Under the pieces are notes generated by a model. The model did no database searches and was not told where the DNA came from. It saw only the letters and a list, made by a program, of their open reading frames with translations. From contig OZ059897.1 in NCBI GenBank assembly GCA_964057225.1, positions 6,634,001-6,698,000 on the forward strand: 64,000 nucleotides of DNA. Direction: 5' to 3'. The DNA comes from Auanema rhodensis (lineage: Eukaryota; Nematoda; Chromadorea; Rhabditida; Rhabditidae). The translations under genes were made by a program, and so were the position numbers. This document shows positions 36,660 through 49,929 of this stretch, in pieces. How positions within the stretch are numbered: position 1 is the first letter of the stretch; the number at the start of each line of letters is the position of its first letter.

Positions 36660-38835
36660 TTATATTTGTTCTTGTTCTACTGCTGATCTCATCTTTCTGT
36701 CTTCGAAAAAGGTAATTGGCTTCCAAGTTTCCGTAAATAGCATTGATATGATCTGCCTAGCACATTTCTGATAATCTTCCAAGAATATTAAAACAACGAG
36801 AGGATTAATGATTGTGAATATTGATGGTAAGACCATCAGATAAGCAGTAACTTCAATTGGAAATGGAATTTGTAACCAACTACAAGCAATTGCCAGAAAT
36901 TGAGGACAAAACACCAAGGAAAATGGTAGAATAGTCTGAGTATGAAGGTTATAAGTGTAAGGAAAGAACGGAAAAAATAACACCTGTATGATGAGTAGCT
37001 TTAGAATTTTCCAATTTCGTTTGACTGCTGATGCCACTCGATGTTGGTTAAGTGTTCTCATAATAGCACAAGACGATATAATCATCGTAATAGTTACCAG
37101 AATCGCCAAAATAAAAATTGAAAATAATAATGAAGCTTTAACAACATTTCCTTCTAAAGCCTTAATTCATTTTACATTACATTTTACCATAAAAACTTGA
37201 TATAGATTCCTTACGGTAACTGAAAATGAGAAGAAAAATCGATTTTTAAGTGAATGATTCAGATAAGTTAGTACTAGTGGCTCTGCTTGCTCCACAGCTT
37301 TTTCATTAGGATGAACAACCATGATTACTGCTGTCATCCACATTGACACAAAAATTATATTGATAGCTAAACTGAGGACTATTCCAACAGGACTACATAG
37401 AAAAACATTCAGTTTTGGCCTGAAACAAGTTATGATTATTTCTGTTCTCTACTTTTTTCACTGGTTTACCTGCATATCACAGCGTATCTCAAGAAAAAAA
37501 TAAATCCCAAAAGACTAACTGTTGCAGCTTCGACGGCACACATGATATACATACAAGTGGCGGCCAAGACATTATTTATCATGAACGGTCCCTCAAATAT
37601 AAGAAACACTCCATCATCTCCAAATATATATATCTAGATAATAATATTTAAAATTACAAGTTTTTTCTAAATATTGAGGACTTTTGTACTTTTCTCTAGT
37701 TATATTTGTCTTTGTTTATATAAATAGTATGTACAAGATATGAAACTTCATATCTGTAGTTTATGATTTGTATTGAGAACTCTATATCGTCACATTTTGA
37801 TGAAACAACATACAATATCAATCAATATAATCGTTATTTTATTAAATAAATTCAAATAATAAATGAAAATACGAAACTTTCTCAATTGAACTATTTTTCT
37901 TAATTGTGTTATTAAATTATTTCATAAAAATTCGGAACTTCATTTAAGAATATTGAGGAATCATCTCGATCTTCCATTAATCTTTGTTGAATTTAACATA
38001 ATAATCTGTTATTTTTTATTTGAATTATGATTATTTGATTGAAAAATTCAAAATTTAGAATTAGGATTTATTTAATGAAGGTATACAAGCTAAAAATAGA
38101 CATGATATCAAAAATTCTGCCAATGATTTTGAGGTAGCTTGATGATAATAATACCTTTTGAAGTGATTTCTGGTTAATAGCAGTCACAAATATATATTAT
38201 TCATCAAATTCTTTAATTATTCATTTCAAAAAGTTAAATAATCTTATATGTTATAAATTGAAAAAGAATATATTTCATTTTAATCTATCTTATACTAATC
38301 CCTGGCTCTAGTTTCATATATAGATCAATTTATATTTCTATTTGATTAATATGAAATATAAAGAGAAAAAATGGTTGTTACTTGTTTTTTTTTGTTTTTT
38401 TTGTAATGGTTTTTGAGTCAAAAAAATTAAATCAATCACTGATATTAAATATAAAGAGCTACTTCAGAAGTTTTCAAAAGATTTGCTTTTACCGGTGTTT
38501 ACACATGTTTGCTAATTTTCAAAAATATTATTATTATCATTTCGGGCAAGGGCATATTCAACTATACATGTGTGCAATGACAATATTAAAATGAAAAATA
38601 TGAAGAAGATTGTGCAATAGGTTTCTGAAGTTTAAAAACTTACAACATTATCAAAACATAAGCCAAATACCAGAGTTATATCAAAGAAAGTATAGAAAAG
38701 TTGAAAAGCACGTTGTATTCTGTCGACAAAGTTTGATTTACATCTCAATTGTATAATAAATAAAAATATATTTAGTATAATAGAAATTATGAATAAAGCC
38801 AGTTGAACACGAAATACTTCGTCAGGATCGATCAT
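36660..38835 (-). CDS. Serpentine (7TM) chemoreceptor, Str/Srd-like superfamily
   Basis: Nematode-type seven-transmembrane receptor gene wedged between the two tRNA arrays. The ATG at 38835 (MIDPDEVFRVQLALFIISII) opens with TM1, then FQLFYTFFDITLVFGLCFDNV. After an intron of roughly 1 kb (about 37.65-38.64 kb) come LAATCMYIMCAVEAATVSLL, LSLAINIIFVSMWMTAVIMV, LLFSIFILAILVTITMIISS, a basic loop NQHRVASAVKRNWKILKLLI and a final part with SIFTIINPLVVLIFLEDYQK before the acidic tail ending EQEQI. The C-terminal INP...DY motif and the basic third loop are typical of nematode str/srh/srd-type receptors. The family within the superfamily is uncertain. The stop is only about 50 bp from array 1. Expressed, it would act in chemosensory cilia. 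Confidence 0.72.
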
Positions 38836-39468
38836 GATCAGCCTTAAAACAGAATTAATTAGAAAAACAAAAAGAAATCAATTAACTAAAAGAGAAAATA
38901 TTTGAAATCATTCCTTAAAATTCAGCAACATGGCTTCATTAATTAATTTTCTAAATTAATTTCAATTTTTTTCAAACATTTCAAAGAAATAAAATAAAAT
39001 CTAAAAATGAAAGAATGTGCAGATTATTATCAAACTGGGAAAATATCAGAATCATTCCTTCCGCCTCTTCATGAAATATTTCAAAGTTTACATGATTAAC
39101 ATACATCATTCACACGTTTCGGTTCCTTTTTCTTTATTGGTGTGAACATTTGAAAGTCTATTTGAGAAAAAAACTTGGAGCTCAGTTAGCGGAAAATCAG
39201 GAAAATCTACGAAGACAACCACAATATGAAAGATTTTTCAAAAAGTTCAGAAATGTAAAGTTGGTTCTTCGAGAAACAAAACTGTTTAATTACAGTATAT
39301 ACGTGCATATAATACATATTATTTGACTATTTATATATTTATTAAATAATTTTTTAAATAAAATATGAGTATTAATTAACAATTCCATAGAATATCATGA
39401 ATATTTTTTCTCTAAAATGTAATTTTCGTTGAAATTTATGAACATTTTTTTCAATATTTTTTCTCGAA
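38836..39468. promoter_or_regulatory. Upstream region of the receptor gene
   Basis: 633 bp of AT-rich single-copy sequence between the receptor ATG and array 2, presumably its promoter. No gene is seen. The last bases before array 2 are A/T-rich (TTCTCGAAAATAGATGATCG). Confidence 0.4.
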
Positions 39469-39530
39469 AATAGATGATCGTACCAAGTACAGATGAGCAA
39501 GAAAAAGTTGAAGAAAACCTTAAAAGGTAT

Positions 39531-39653
39531 GCACGGAGTGGGATTTGAACCCACGCCCTCATACGAGGACCAGAACACCCAACTCTATACACAGAGTAAG
39601 AGATGATGAACAACTCTTGAGTCTGGCGCCTTAGACCACTCGGCCATCCGTGC
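39531..39653 (-). tRNA. tRNA-Leu(CAA), consensus copy (array 2, k=0)
   Basis: Body identical to array 1 copy 1. Only 62 bp of repeat lie left of it before the junction at 39469, but that includes all the T-run terminators, so it is complete as a transcription unit. Confidence 0.95.
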
Positions 39654-39946
39654 TTCGAACACCGTCATTTGTGATCAATAGATAATCGTACCAAGTACAG
39701 ATGAGCAAGAAAAAGTTGAAGAAAACCTTAAAAGGTATGCACGGAGTGGGATTTGAACCCACGCCCTCATACGAGGACCAGAACACCCAACTCTATACAC
39801 AGAGTAAGAGATGATGAACAACTCTTGAGTCTGGCGCCTTAGACCACTCGGCCATCCGTGCTTCGAACACCGTCATTTGTGATCAATAGATGATCGTACC
39901 AAGTACAGATGAGCAAGAAAAAGTTGAAGAAAACCTTAAAAGGTAT

Positions 39947-40069
39947 GCACGGAGTGGGATTTGAACCCACGCCCTCATACGAGGACCAGAACACCCAACT
40001 CTATACACAGAGTAAGAGATGATGAACAACTCTTGAGTCTGGCGCCTTAGACCACTCGGCCATCCCTGC
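39947..40069 (-). tRNA. tRNA-Leu(CAA) variant, acceptor-stem C4G (k=2)
   Basis: The plus strand reads CATCCCTGC instead of CATCCGTGC, replacing C4 by G and breaking one acceptor-stem pair with G69. Promoter boxes and anticodon are intact. Probably a weakened copy. Confidence 0.85.
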
Positions 40070-40362
40070 TTCGAACACCGTCATTTGTGATCAATAGATG
40101 ATCGTACCAAGTACAGATGAGCAAGAAAAAGTTGAAGAAAACCTTAAAAGGTATGCACGGAGTGGGATTTGAACCCACGCCCTCATACGAGGACCAGAAC
40201 ACCCAACTCTATACACAGAGTAAGAGATGATGAACAACTCTTGAGTCTGGCGCCTTAGACCACTCGGCCATCCGTGCTTCGAACACCGTCATTTGTGATC
40301 AATAGATAATCGTACCAAGTACAGATGAGCAAGAAAAAGTTGAAGAAAACCTTAAAAGGTAT

Positions 40363-40485
40363 GCACGGAGTGGGATTTGAACCCACGCCCTCATACGAGG
40401 ACCAGAACACCCAACTCTATACACAGAGTAAGAGATGATGAACAACTCTTGAGTGTGGCGCCTTAGAGCACTCGGCCATCCATGC
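40363..40485 (-). tRNA. tRNA-Leu(CAA) triple variant C4U, G19C, G30C (k=4)
   Basis: Three changes in one copy: CCATGC in the acceptor, AGAGCAC in the D loop and GTGTGGCGCC in the anticodon stem. The same triple haplotype recurs at 41819 (k=11) and 42443 (k=14). That points to copying of a damaged unit rather than independent mutation. Stem disruption plus loss of G19 makes these likely pseudogenes. Confidence 0.85.
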
Positions 40486-40570
40486 TTCGAACACCGTCAT
40501 TTGTGATCAATAGATGATCGTACCAAGTACAGATGAGCAAGAAAAAGTTGAAGAAAACCTTAAAAGGTAT

Positions 40571-40693
40571 GCACGGAGTGGGATTTGAACCCACGCCCTC
40601 ATACGAGGACCAGAACACCCAACTCTATACACAGAGTAAGAGATGATGAACAACTCTTGAGTCTGGGGCCTTAGACCACTCGGCCATCCGTGC
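40571..40693 (-). tRNA. tRNA-Leu(CAA) variant, G26C (k=5)
   Basis: The plus strand reads CTGGGGCC in place of CTGGCGCC, altering the hinge base between D and anticodon arms. The same change is combined with C56U at 40779 (k=6) and 42651 (k=15). Confidence 0.82.
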
Positions 40694-40778
40694 TTCGAAC
40701 ACCGTCATTTGTGATCAATAGATAATCGTACCAAGTACAGATGAGCAAGAAAAAGTTGAAGAAAACCTTAAAAGGTAT

Positions 40779-40901
40779 GCACGGAGTGGGATTTAAACCC
40801 ACGCCCTCATACGAGGACCAGAACACCCAACTCTATACACAGAGTAAGAGATGATGAACAACTCTTGAGTCTGGGGCCTTAGACCACTCGGCCATCCGTG
40901 C
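40779..40901 (-). tRNA. tRNA-Leu(CAA) variant with C56U in the T loop (k=6)
   Basis: The plus strand reads ATTTAAACCC in place of ATTTGAACCC, so the T loop becomes TTTAAAT. C56 is nearly invariant in tRNAs and a key base of the B box bound by TFIIIC, so transcription should be reduced. Sister copies start at 42027, 42651, 45979, 47435 and 48267; the last three are spaced 7 and 4 units apart. Confidence 0.88.
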
Positions 40902-42234
40902 TTCGAACACCGTCATTTGTGATCAATAGATAATCGTACCAAGTACAGATGAGCAAGAAAAAGTTGAAGAAAACCTTAAAAGGTATGCACGGAGTGGGAT
41001 TTGAACCCACGCCCTCATACGAGGACCAGAACACCCAACTCTATGCACAGAGTAAGCGATGATGAACAACTCTTGAGTCTGGCGCCTTAGACCACTCGGC
41101 CATCCGTGCTTCGAACACCGTCATTTGTGATCACTAGATGATCGTACCAAGTACAGATGAGCAAGAAAAAGTTGAAGAAAACCTTAAAAGGTATGCACGG
41201 AGTGGGATTTGAACCCACGCCCTCATACGAGGACCAGAACACCCAACTCTATGCACAGAGTAAGAGATGATGAACAACTCTTGAGTCTGGCGCCTTAGAC
41301 CACTCGGCCATCCGTGCTTCGAACACCGTCATTTGTGATCACTAGATGATCGTACCAAGTACAGATGAGCAAGAAAAAGTTGAAGAAAACCTTAAAAGGT
41401 ATGCACGGAGTGGGATTTGAACCCACGCCCTCATACGAGGACCAGAACACCCAACTCTATACACAGAGTAAGAGATGATGAACAACTCTTGAGTCTGGCG
41501 CCTTAGACCACTCGGCCATCCGTGCTTCGAACACCGTCATTTGTGATCAATAGATGATCGTACCAAGTACAGATGAGCAAGAAAAAGTTGAAGAAAACCT
41601 TAAAAGGTATGCACGGAGTGGGATTTGAACCCACGCCCTCATACGAGGACCAGAACACCCAACTCTATGCACAGAGTAAGAGATGATGAACAACTCTTGA
41701 GTCTGGCGCCTTAGACCACTCGGCCATCCGTGCTTCGAACACCGTCATTTGTGATCACTAGATGATCGTACCAAGTACAGATGAGCAAGAAAAAGTTGAA
41801 GAAAACCTTAAAAGGTATGCACGGAGTGGGATTTGAACCCACGCCCTCATACGAGGACCAGAACACCCAACTCTATACACAGAGTAAGAGATGATGAACA
41901 ACTCTTGAGTGTGGCGCCTTAGAGCACTCGGCCATCCATGCTTCGAACACCGTCATTTGTGATCAATAGATGATCGTACCAAGTACAGATGAGCAAGAAA
42001 AAGTTGAAGAAAACCTTAAAAGGTATGCACGGAGTGGGATTTAAACCCACGCCCTCATACGAGGACCAGAACACCCAACTCTATACACAGAGTAAGAGAT
42101 GATGAACAACTCTTGAGTCTGGCGCCTTAGACCACTCGGCCATCCGTGCTTCGAACACCGTCATTTGTGATCAATAGATAATCGTACCAAGTACAGATGA
42201 GCAAGAAAAAGTTGAAGAAAACCTTAAAAGGTAT

Positions 42235-42357
42235 GCACGGAGTGGGATTTGAACCCACGCCCTCATACGAGGACCAGAACACCCAACTCTATACACAGAG
42301 TAAGAGATGATGAACAACTCTTGAGTCTGGCGCCTTAGACCACTCGGCCCTCCGTGC
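42235..42357 (-). tRNA. tRNA-Leu(CAA) variant, U8G (k=13)
   Basis: The plus strand reads CGGCCCTCC instead of CGGCCATCC, replacing the near-universal U8 and the first base of the A box. A likely non-functional singleton. Confidence 0.83.
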
Positions 42358-44314
42358 TTCGAACACCGTCATTTGTGATCAATAGATAATCGTACCAAGT
42401 ACAGATGAGCAAGAAAAAGTTGAAGAAAACCTTAAAAGGTATGCACGGAGTGGGATTTGAACCCACGCCCTCATACGAGGACCAGAACACCCAACTCTAT
42501 ACACAGAGTAAGAGATGATGAACAACTCTTGAGTGTGGCGCCTTAGAGCACTCGGCCATCCATGCTTCGAACACCGTCATTTGTGATCAATAGATGATCG
42601 TACCAAGTACAGATGAGCAAGAAAAAGTTGAAGAAAACCTTAAAAGGTATGCACGGAGTGGGATTTAAACCCACGCCCTCATACGAGGACCAGAACACCC
42701 AACTCTATACACAGAGTAAGAGATGATGAACAACTCTTGAGTCTGGGGCCTTAGACCACTCGGCCATCCGTGCTTCGAACACCGTCATTTGTGATCAATA
42801 GATAATCGTACCAAGTACAGATGAGCAAGAAAAAGTTGAAGAAAACCTTAAAAGGTATGCACGGAGTGGGATTTGAACCCACGCCCTCATACGAGGACCA
42901 GAACACCCAACTCTATGCACAGAGTAAGAGATGATGAACAACTCTTGAGTCTGGCGCCTTAGACCACTCGGCCATCCGTGCTTCGAACACCGTCATTTGT
43001 GATCACTAGATGATCGTACCAAGTACAGATGAGCAAGAAAAAGTTGAAGAAAACCTTAAAAGGTATGCACGGAGTGGGATTTGAACCCACGCCCTCATAC
43101 GAGGACCAGAACACCCAACTCTATGCACAGAGTAAGAGATGATGAACAACTCTTGAGTCTGGCGCCTTAGACCACTCGGCCATCCGTGCTTCGAACACCG
43201 TCATTTGTGATCACTAGATGATCGAACCAAGTACAGATGAGCAAGAAAAAGTTGAAGAAAACCTTAAAAGGTATGCACGGAGTGGGATTTGAACCCACGC
43301 CCTCATACGAGGACCAGAACACCCAACTCTATGCACAGAGTAAGAGATGATGAACAACTCTTGAGTCTGGCGCCTTAGACCACTCGGCCATCCGTGCTTC
43401 GAACACCGTCATTTGTGATCACTAGATGATCGTACCAAGTACAGATGAGCAAGAAAAAGTTGAAGAAAACCTTAAAAGGTATGCACGGAGTGGGATTTGA
43501 ACCCACGCCCTCATACGAGGACCAGAACACCCAACTCTATACACAGAGTAAGAGATGATGAACAACTCTTGAGTCTGGCGCCTTAGACCACTCGGCCATC
43601 CGTGCTTCGAACACCGTCATTTGTGATCAATAGATGATCGTACCAAGTACAGATGAGCAAGAAAAAGTTGAAGAAAACCTTAAAAGGTATGCACGGAGTG
43701 GGATTTGAACCCACGCCCTCATACGAGGACCAGAACACCCAACTCTATACACAGAGTAAGAGATGATGAACAACTCTTGAGTCTGGCGCCTTAGACCACT
43801 CGGCCATCCGTGCTTCGAACACCGTCATTTGTGATCAATAGATGATCGTACCAAGTACAGATGAGCAAGAAAAAGTTGAAGAAAACCTTAAAAGGTATGC
43901 ACGGAGTGGGATTTGAACCCACGCCCTCATACGAGGACCAGAACACCCAACTCTATACACAGAGTAAGAGATGATGAACAACTCTTGAGTCTGGCGCCTT
44001 AGACCACTCGGCCATCCGTGCTTCGAACACCGTCATTTGTGATCAATAGATGATCGTACCAAGTACAGATGAGCAAGAAAAAGTTGAAGAAAACCTTAAA
44101 AGGTATGCACGGAGTGGGATTTGAACCCACGCCCTCATACGAGGACCAGAACACCCAACTCTATACACAGAGTAAGAGATGATGAACAACTCTTGAGTCT
44201 GGCGCCTTAGACCACTCGGCCATCCGTGCTTCGAACACCGTCATTTGTGATCAATAGATGATCGTACCAAGTACAGATGAGCAAGAAAAAGTTGAAGAAA
44301 ACCTTAAAAGGTAT

Positions 44315-44437
44315 GCACGGAGTGGGATTTGAACCCACGCCCTCATACGAGGACCAGAACACCCAACTCTATACACAGAGTAAGAGATGATGAACAACTC
44401 TTGAGTCTGGCGCCTTAGAGCACTCGGCCATCCGTGC
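44315..44437 (-). tRNA. tRNA-Leu(CAA) variant with G19C (k=23), the commonest variant class
   Basis: D-loop GG becomes GC (plus strand AGAGCACTCGG). Other copies with this change start at 40363, 41819, 42443, 44731, 49930, 51594, 52218, 52426, 52842, 53050, 53258, 53466, 53882, 54090, 55546, 57002, 58458, 59498, 62618, 63034 and 63450. The change removes the G19-C56 elbow pair and the last conserved base of the A box. No copy has a compensating G56. Confidence 0.88.
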
Positions 44438-47400
44438 TTCGAACACCGTCATTTGTGATCAATAGATGATCGTACCAAGTACAGATGAGCAAGAAAAAGT
44501 TGAAGAAAACCTTAAAAGGTATGCACGGAGTGGGATTTGAACCCACGCCCTCATACGAGGACCAGAACACCCAACTCTATACACAGAGTAAGAGATGATG
44601 AACAACTCTTGAGTCTGGCGCCTTAGACCACTCGGCCATCCGTGCTTCGAACACCGTCATTTGTGATCAATAGATAATCGTACCAAGTACAGATGAGCAA
44701 GAAAAAGTTGAAGAAAACCTTAAAAGGTATGCACGGAGTGGGATTTGAACCCACGCCCTCATACGAGGACCAGAACACCCAACTCTATACACAGAGTAAG
44801 AGATGATGAACAACTCTTGAGTCTGGCGCCTTAGAGCACTCGGCCATCCGTGCTTCGAACACCGTCATTTGTGATCAATAGATGATCGTACCAAGTACAG
44901 ATGAGCAAGAAAAAGTTGAAGAAAACCTTAAAAGGTATGCACGGAGTGGGATTTGAACCCACGCCCTCATACGAGGACCAGAACACCCAACTCTATACAC
45001 AGAGTAAGAGATGATGAACAACTCTTGAGTCTGGCGCCTTAGACCACTCGGCCATCCGTGCTTCGAACACCGTCATTTGTGATCAATAGATGATCGTACC
45101 AAGTACAGATGAGCAAGAAAAAGTTGAAGAAAACCTTAAAAGGTATGCACGGAGTGGGATTTGAACCCACGCCCTCATACGAGGACCAGAACACCCAACT
45201 CTATACACAGAGTAAGAGATGATGAACAACTCTTGAGTCTGGCGCCTTAGACCACTCGGCCATCCGTGCTTCGAACACCGTCATTTGTGATCAATAGATG
45301 ATCGTACCAAGTACAGATGAGCAAGAAAAAGTTGAAGAAAACCTTAAAAGGTATGCACGGAGTGGGATTTGAACCCACGCCCTCATACGAGGACCAGAAC
45401 ACCCAACTCTATACACAGAGTAAGAGATGATGAACAACTCTTGAGTCTGGCGCCTTAGACCACTCGGCCATCCGTGCTTCGAACACCGTCATTTGTGATC
45501 AATAGATGATCGTACCAAGTACAGATGAGCAAGAAAAAGTTGAAGAAAACCTTAAAAGGTATGCACGGAGTGGGATTTGAACCCACGCCCTCATACGAGG
45601 ACCAGAACACCCAACTCTATACACAGAGTAAGAGATGATGAACAACTCTTGAGTCTGGCGCCTTAGACCACTCGGCCATCCGTGCTTCGAACACCGTCAT
45701 TTGTGATCAATAGATGATCGTACCAAGTACAGATGAGCAAGAAAAAGTTGAAGAAAACCTTAAAAGGTATGCACGGAGTGGGATTTGAACCCACGCCCTC
45801 ATACGAGGACCAGAACACCCAACTCTATACACAGAGTAAGAGATGATGAACAACTCTTGAGTCTGGCGCCTTAGACCACTCGGCCATCCGTGCTTCGAAC
45901 ACCGTCATTTGTGATCAATAGATAATCGTACCAAGTACAGATGAGCAAGAAAAAGTTGAAGAAAACCTTAAAAGGTATGCACGGAGTGGGATTTAAACCC
46001 ACGCCCTCATACGAGGACCAGAACACCCAACTCTATACACAGAGTAAGAGATGATGAACAACTCTTGAGTCTGGCGCCTTAGACCACTCGGCCATCCGTG
46101 CTTCGAACACCGTCATTTGTGATCAATAGATAATCGTACCAAGTACAGATGAGCAAGAAAAAGTTGAAAAAAACCTTAAAAGGTATGCACGGAGTGGGAT
46201 TTGAACCCACGCCCTCATACGAGGACCAGAACACCCAACTCTATGCACAGAGTAAGAGATGATGAACAACTCTTGAGTCTGGCGCCTTAGACCACTCGGC
46301 CATCCGTGCTTCGAACACCGTCATTTGTGATCACTAGATGATCGTACCAAGTACAGATGAGCAAGAAAAAGTTGAAGAAAACCTTAAAAGGTATGCACGG
46401 AGTGGGATTTGAACCCACGCCCTCATACGAGGACCAGAACACCCAACTCTATACACAGAGTAAGAGATGATGAACAACTCTTGAGTCTGGCGCCTTAGAC
46501 CACTCGGCCATCCGTGCTTCGAACACCGTCATTTGTGATCAATAGATAATCGTACCAAGTACAGATGAGCAAGAAAAAGTTGAAGAAAACCTTAAAAGGT
46601 ATGCACGGAGTGGGATTTGAACCCACGCCCTCATACGAGGACCAGAACACCCAACTCTATGCACAGAGTAAGAGATGATGAACAACTCTTGAGTCTGGCG
46701 CCTTAGACCACTCGGCCATCCGTGCTTCGAACACCGTCATTTGTGATCAATAGATGATCGTACCAAGTACAGATGAGCAAGAAAAAGTTGAAGAAAACCT
46801 TAAAAGGTATGCACGGAGTGGGATTTGAACCCACGCCCTCATACGAGGACCAGAACACCCAACTCTATGCACAGAGTAAGAGATGATGAACAACTCTTGA
46901 GTCTGGCGCCTTAGACCACTCGGCCATCCGTGCTTCGAACACCGTCATTTGTGATCACTAGATGATCGTACCAAGTACAGATGAGCAAGAAAAAGTTGAA
47001 GAAAACCTTAAAAGGTATGCACGGAGTGGGATTTGAACCCACGCCCTCATACGAGGACCAGAACACCCAACTCTATACACAGAGTAAGAGATGATGAACA
47101 ACTCTTGAGTCTGGCGCCTTAGACCACTCGGCCATCCGTGCTTCGAACACCGTCATTTGTGATCAATAGATGATCGTACCAAGTACAGATGAGCAAGAAA
47201 AAGTTGAAGAAAACCTTAAAAGGTATGCACGGAGTGGGATTTGAACCCACGCCCTCATACGAGGACCAGAACACCCAACTCTATACACAGAGTAAGAGAT
47301 GATGAACAACTCTTGAGTCTGGCGCCTTAGACCACTCGGCCATCCGTGCTTCGAACACCGTCATTTGTGATCAATAGATAATCGTACCAAGTACAGATGA

Positions 47401-48474
47401 GCAAGAAAAAGTTGAAGAAAACCTTAAAAGGTATGCACGGAGTGGGATTTAAACCCACGCCCTCATACGAGGACCAGAACACCCAACTCTATACACAGAG
47501 TAAGAGATGATGAACAACTCTTGAGTCTGGCGCCTTAGACCACTCGGCCATCCGTGCTTCGAACACCGTCATTTGTGATCAATAGATAATCGTACCAAGT
47601 ACAGATGAGCAAGAAAAAGTTGAAGAAAACCTTAAAAGGTATGCACGGAGTGGGATTTGAACCCACGCCCTCATACGAGGACCAGAACACCCAACTCTAT
47701 GCACAGAGTAAGAGATGATGAACAACTCTTGAGTCTGGCGCCTTAGACCACTCGGCCATCCGTGCTTCGAACACCGTCATTTGTGATCAATAGATGATCG
47801 TACCAAGTACAGATGAGCAAGAAAAAGTTGAAGAAAACCTTAAAAGGTATGCACGGAGTGGGATTTGAACCCACGCCCTCATACGAGGACCAGAACACCC
47901 AACTCTATGCACAGAGTAAGAGATGATGAACAACTCTTGAGTCTGGCGCCTTAGACCACTCGGCCATCCGTGCTTCGAACACCGTCATTTGTGATCACTA
48001 GATGATCGTACCAAGTACAGATGAGCAAGAAAAAGTTGAAGAAAACCTTAAAAGGTATGCACGGAGTGGGATTTGAACCCACGCCCTCATACGAGGACCA
48101 GAACACCCAACTCTATACACAGAGTAAGAGATGATGAACAACTCTTGAGTCTGGCGCCTTAGACCACTCGGCCATCCGTGCTTCGAACACCGTCATTTGT
48201 GATCAATAGATAATCGTACCAAGTACAGATGAGCAAGAAAAAGTTGAAGAAAACCTTAAAAGGTATGCACGGAGTGGGATTTAAACCCACGCCCTCATAC
48301 GAGGACCAGAACACCCAACTCTATACACAGAGTAAGAGATGATGAACAACTCTTGAGTCTGGCGCCTTAGACCACTCGGCCATCCGTGCTTCGAACACCG
48401 TCATTTGTGATCAATAGATAATCGTACCAAGTACAGATGAGCAAGAAAAAGTTGAAAAAAACCTTAAAAGGTAT

Positions 48475-48597
48475 GCACGGAGTGGGATTTGAACCCACAC
48501 CCTCATACGAGGACCAGAACACCCAACTCTATGCACAGAGTAAGAGATGATGAACAACTCTTGAGTCTGGCGCCTTAGACCACTCGGCCATCCGTGC
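48475..48597 (-). tRNA. tRNA-Leu(CAA) variant, C48U (k=43)
   Basis: The plus strand reads CCCACACCCTC instead of CCCACGCCCTC, changing the base between variable arm and T stem that normally pairs with G15. Also carries the intron CTATGCACAG variant. Confidence 0.8.
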
Positions 48598-49306
48598 TTC
48601 GAACACCGTCATTTGTGATCACTAGATGATCGTACCAAGTACAGATGAGCAAGAAAAAGTTGAAGAAAACCTTAAAAGGTATGCACGGAGTGGGATTTGA
48701 ACCCACGCCCTCATACGAGGACCAGAACACCCAACTCTATACACAGAGTAAGAGATGATGAACAACTCTTGAGTCTGGCGCCTTAGACCACTCGGCCATC
48801 CGTGCTTCGAACACCGTCATTTGTGATCAATAGATGATCGTACCAAGTACAGATGAGCAAGAAAAAGTTGAAGAAAACCTTAAAAGGTATGCACGGAGTG
48901 GGATTTGAACCCACGCCCTCATACGAGGACCAGAACACCCAACTCTATACACAGAGTAAGAGATGATGAACAACTCTTGAGTCTGGCGCCTTAGACCACT
49001 CGGCCATCCGTGCTTCGAACACCGTCATTTGTGATCAATAGATGATCGTACCAAGTACAGATGAGCAAGAAAAAGTTGAAGAAAACCTTAAAAGGTATGC
49101 ACGGAGTGGGATTTGAACCCACGCCCTCATACGAGGACCAGAACACCCAACTCTATACACAGAGTAAGAGATGATGAACAACTCTTGAGTCTGGCGCCTT
49201 AGACCACTCGGCCATCCGTGCTTCGAACACCGTCATTTGTGATCAATAGATGATCGTACCAAGTACAGATGAGCAAGAAAAAGTTGAAGAAAACCTTAAA
49301 AGGTGT

Positions 49307-49429
49307 GCACGGAGTGGGATTTGAACCCACGCCCTCATACGAGGACCAGAACACCCAACTCTAAACACAGAGTAAGAGATGATGAACAACTCTTGAGTCT
49401 GGCGCCTTAGACCATTCGGCCATCCGTGC
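49307..49429 (-). tRNA. tRNA-Leu(CAA) variant, G15A (k=47)
   Basis: The plus strand reads ACCATTCGG in place of ACCACTCGG, changing G15, the partner of C48. The intron also has CTAAACACAG, and the 3' flank reads GGTGTGC rather than GGTATGC. Confidence 0.82.
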
Positions 49430-49929
49430 TTCGAACACCGTCATTTGTGATCAATAGATAATCGTACCAAGTACAGATGAGCAAGAAAAAGTTGAAAAAA
49501 ACCTTAAAAGGTATGCACGGAGTGGGATTTGAACCCACGCCCTCATACGAGGACCAGAACACCCAACTCTATACACAGAGTAAGAGATGATGAACAACTC
49601 TTGAGTCTGGCGCCTTAGACCACTCGGCCATCCGTGCTTCGAACACGTCATTTGTGATCAATAGATAATCGTACCAAGTACAGATGAGCAAGAAAAAGTT
49701 GAAGAAAACCTTAAAAGGTATGCACGGAGTGGGATTTGAACCCACGCCCTCATACGAGGACCAGAACACCCAACTCTATACACAGAGTAAGAGATGATGA
49801 ACAACTCTTGAGTCTGGCGCCTTAGACCACTCGGCCATCCGTGCTTCGAACACCGTCATTTGTGATCAATAGATGATCGTACCAAGTACAGATGAGCAAG
49901 AAAAAGTTGAAGAAAACCTTAAAAGGTAT

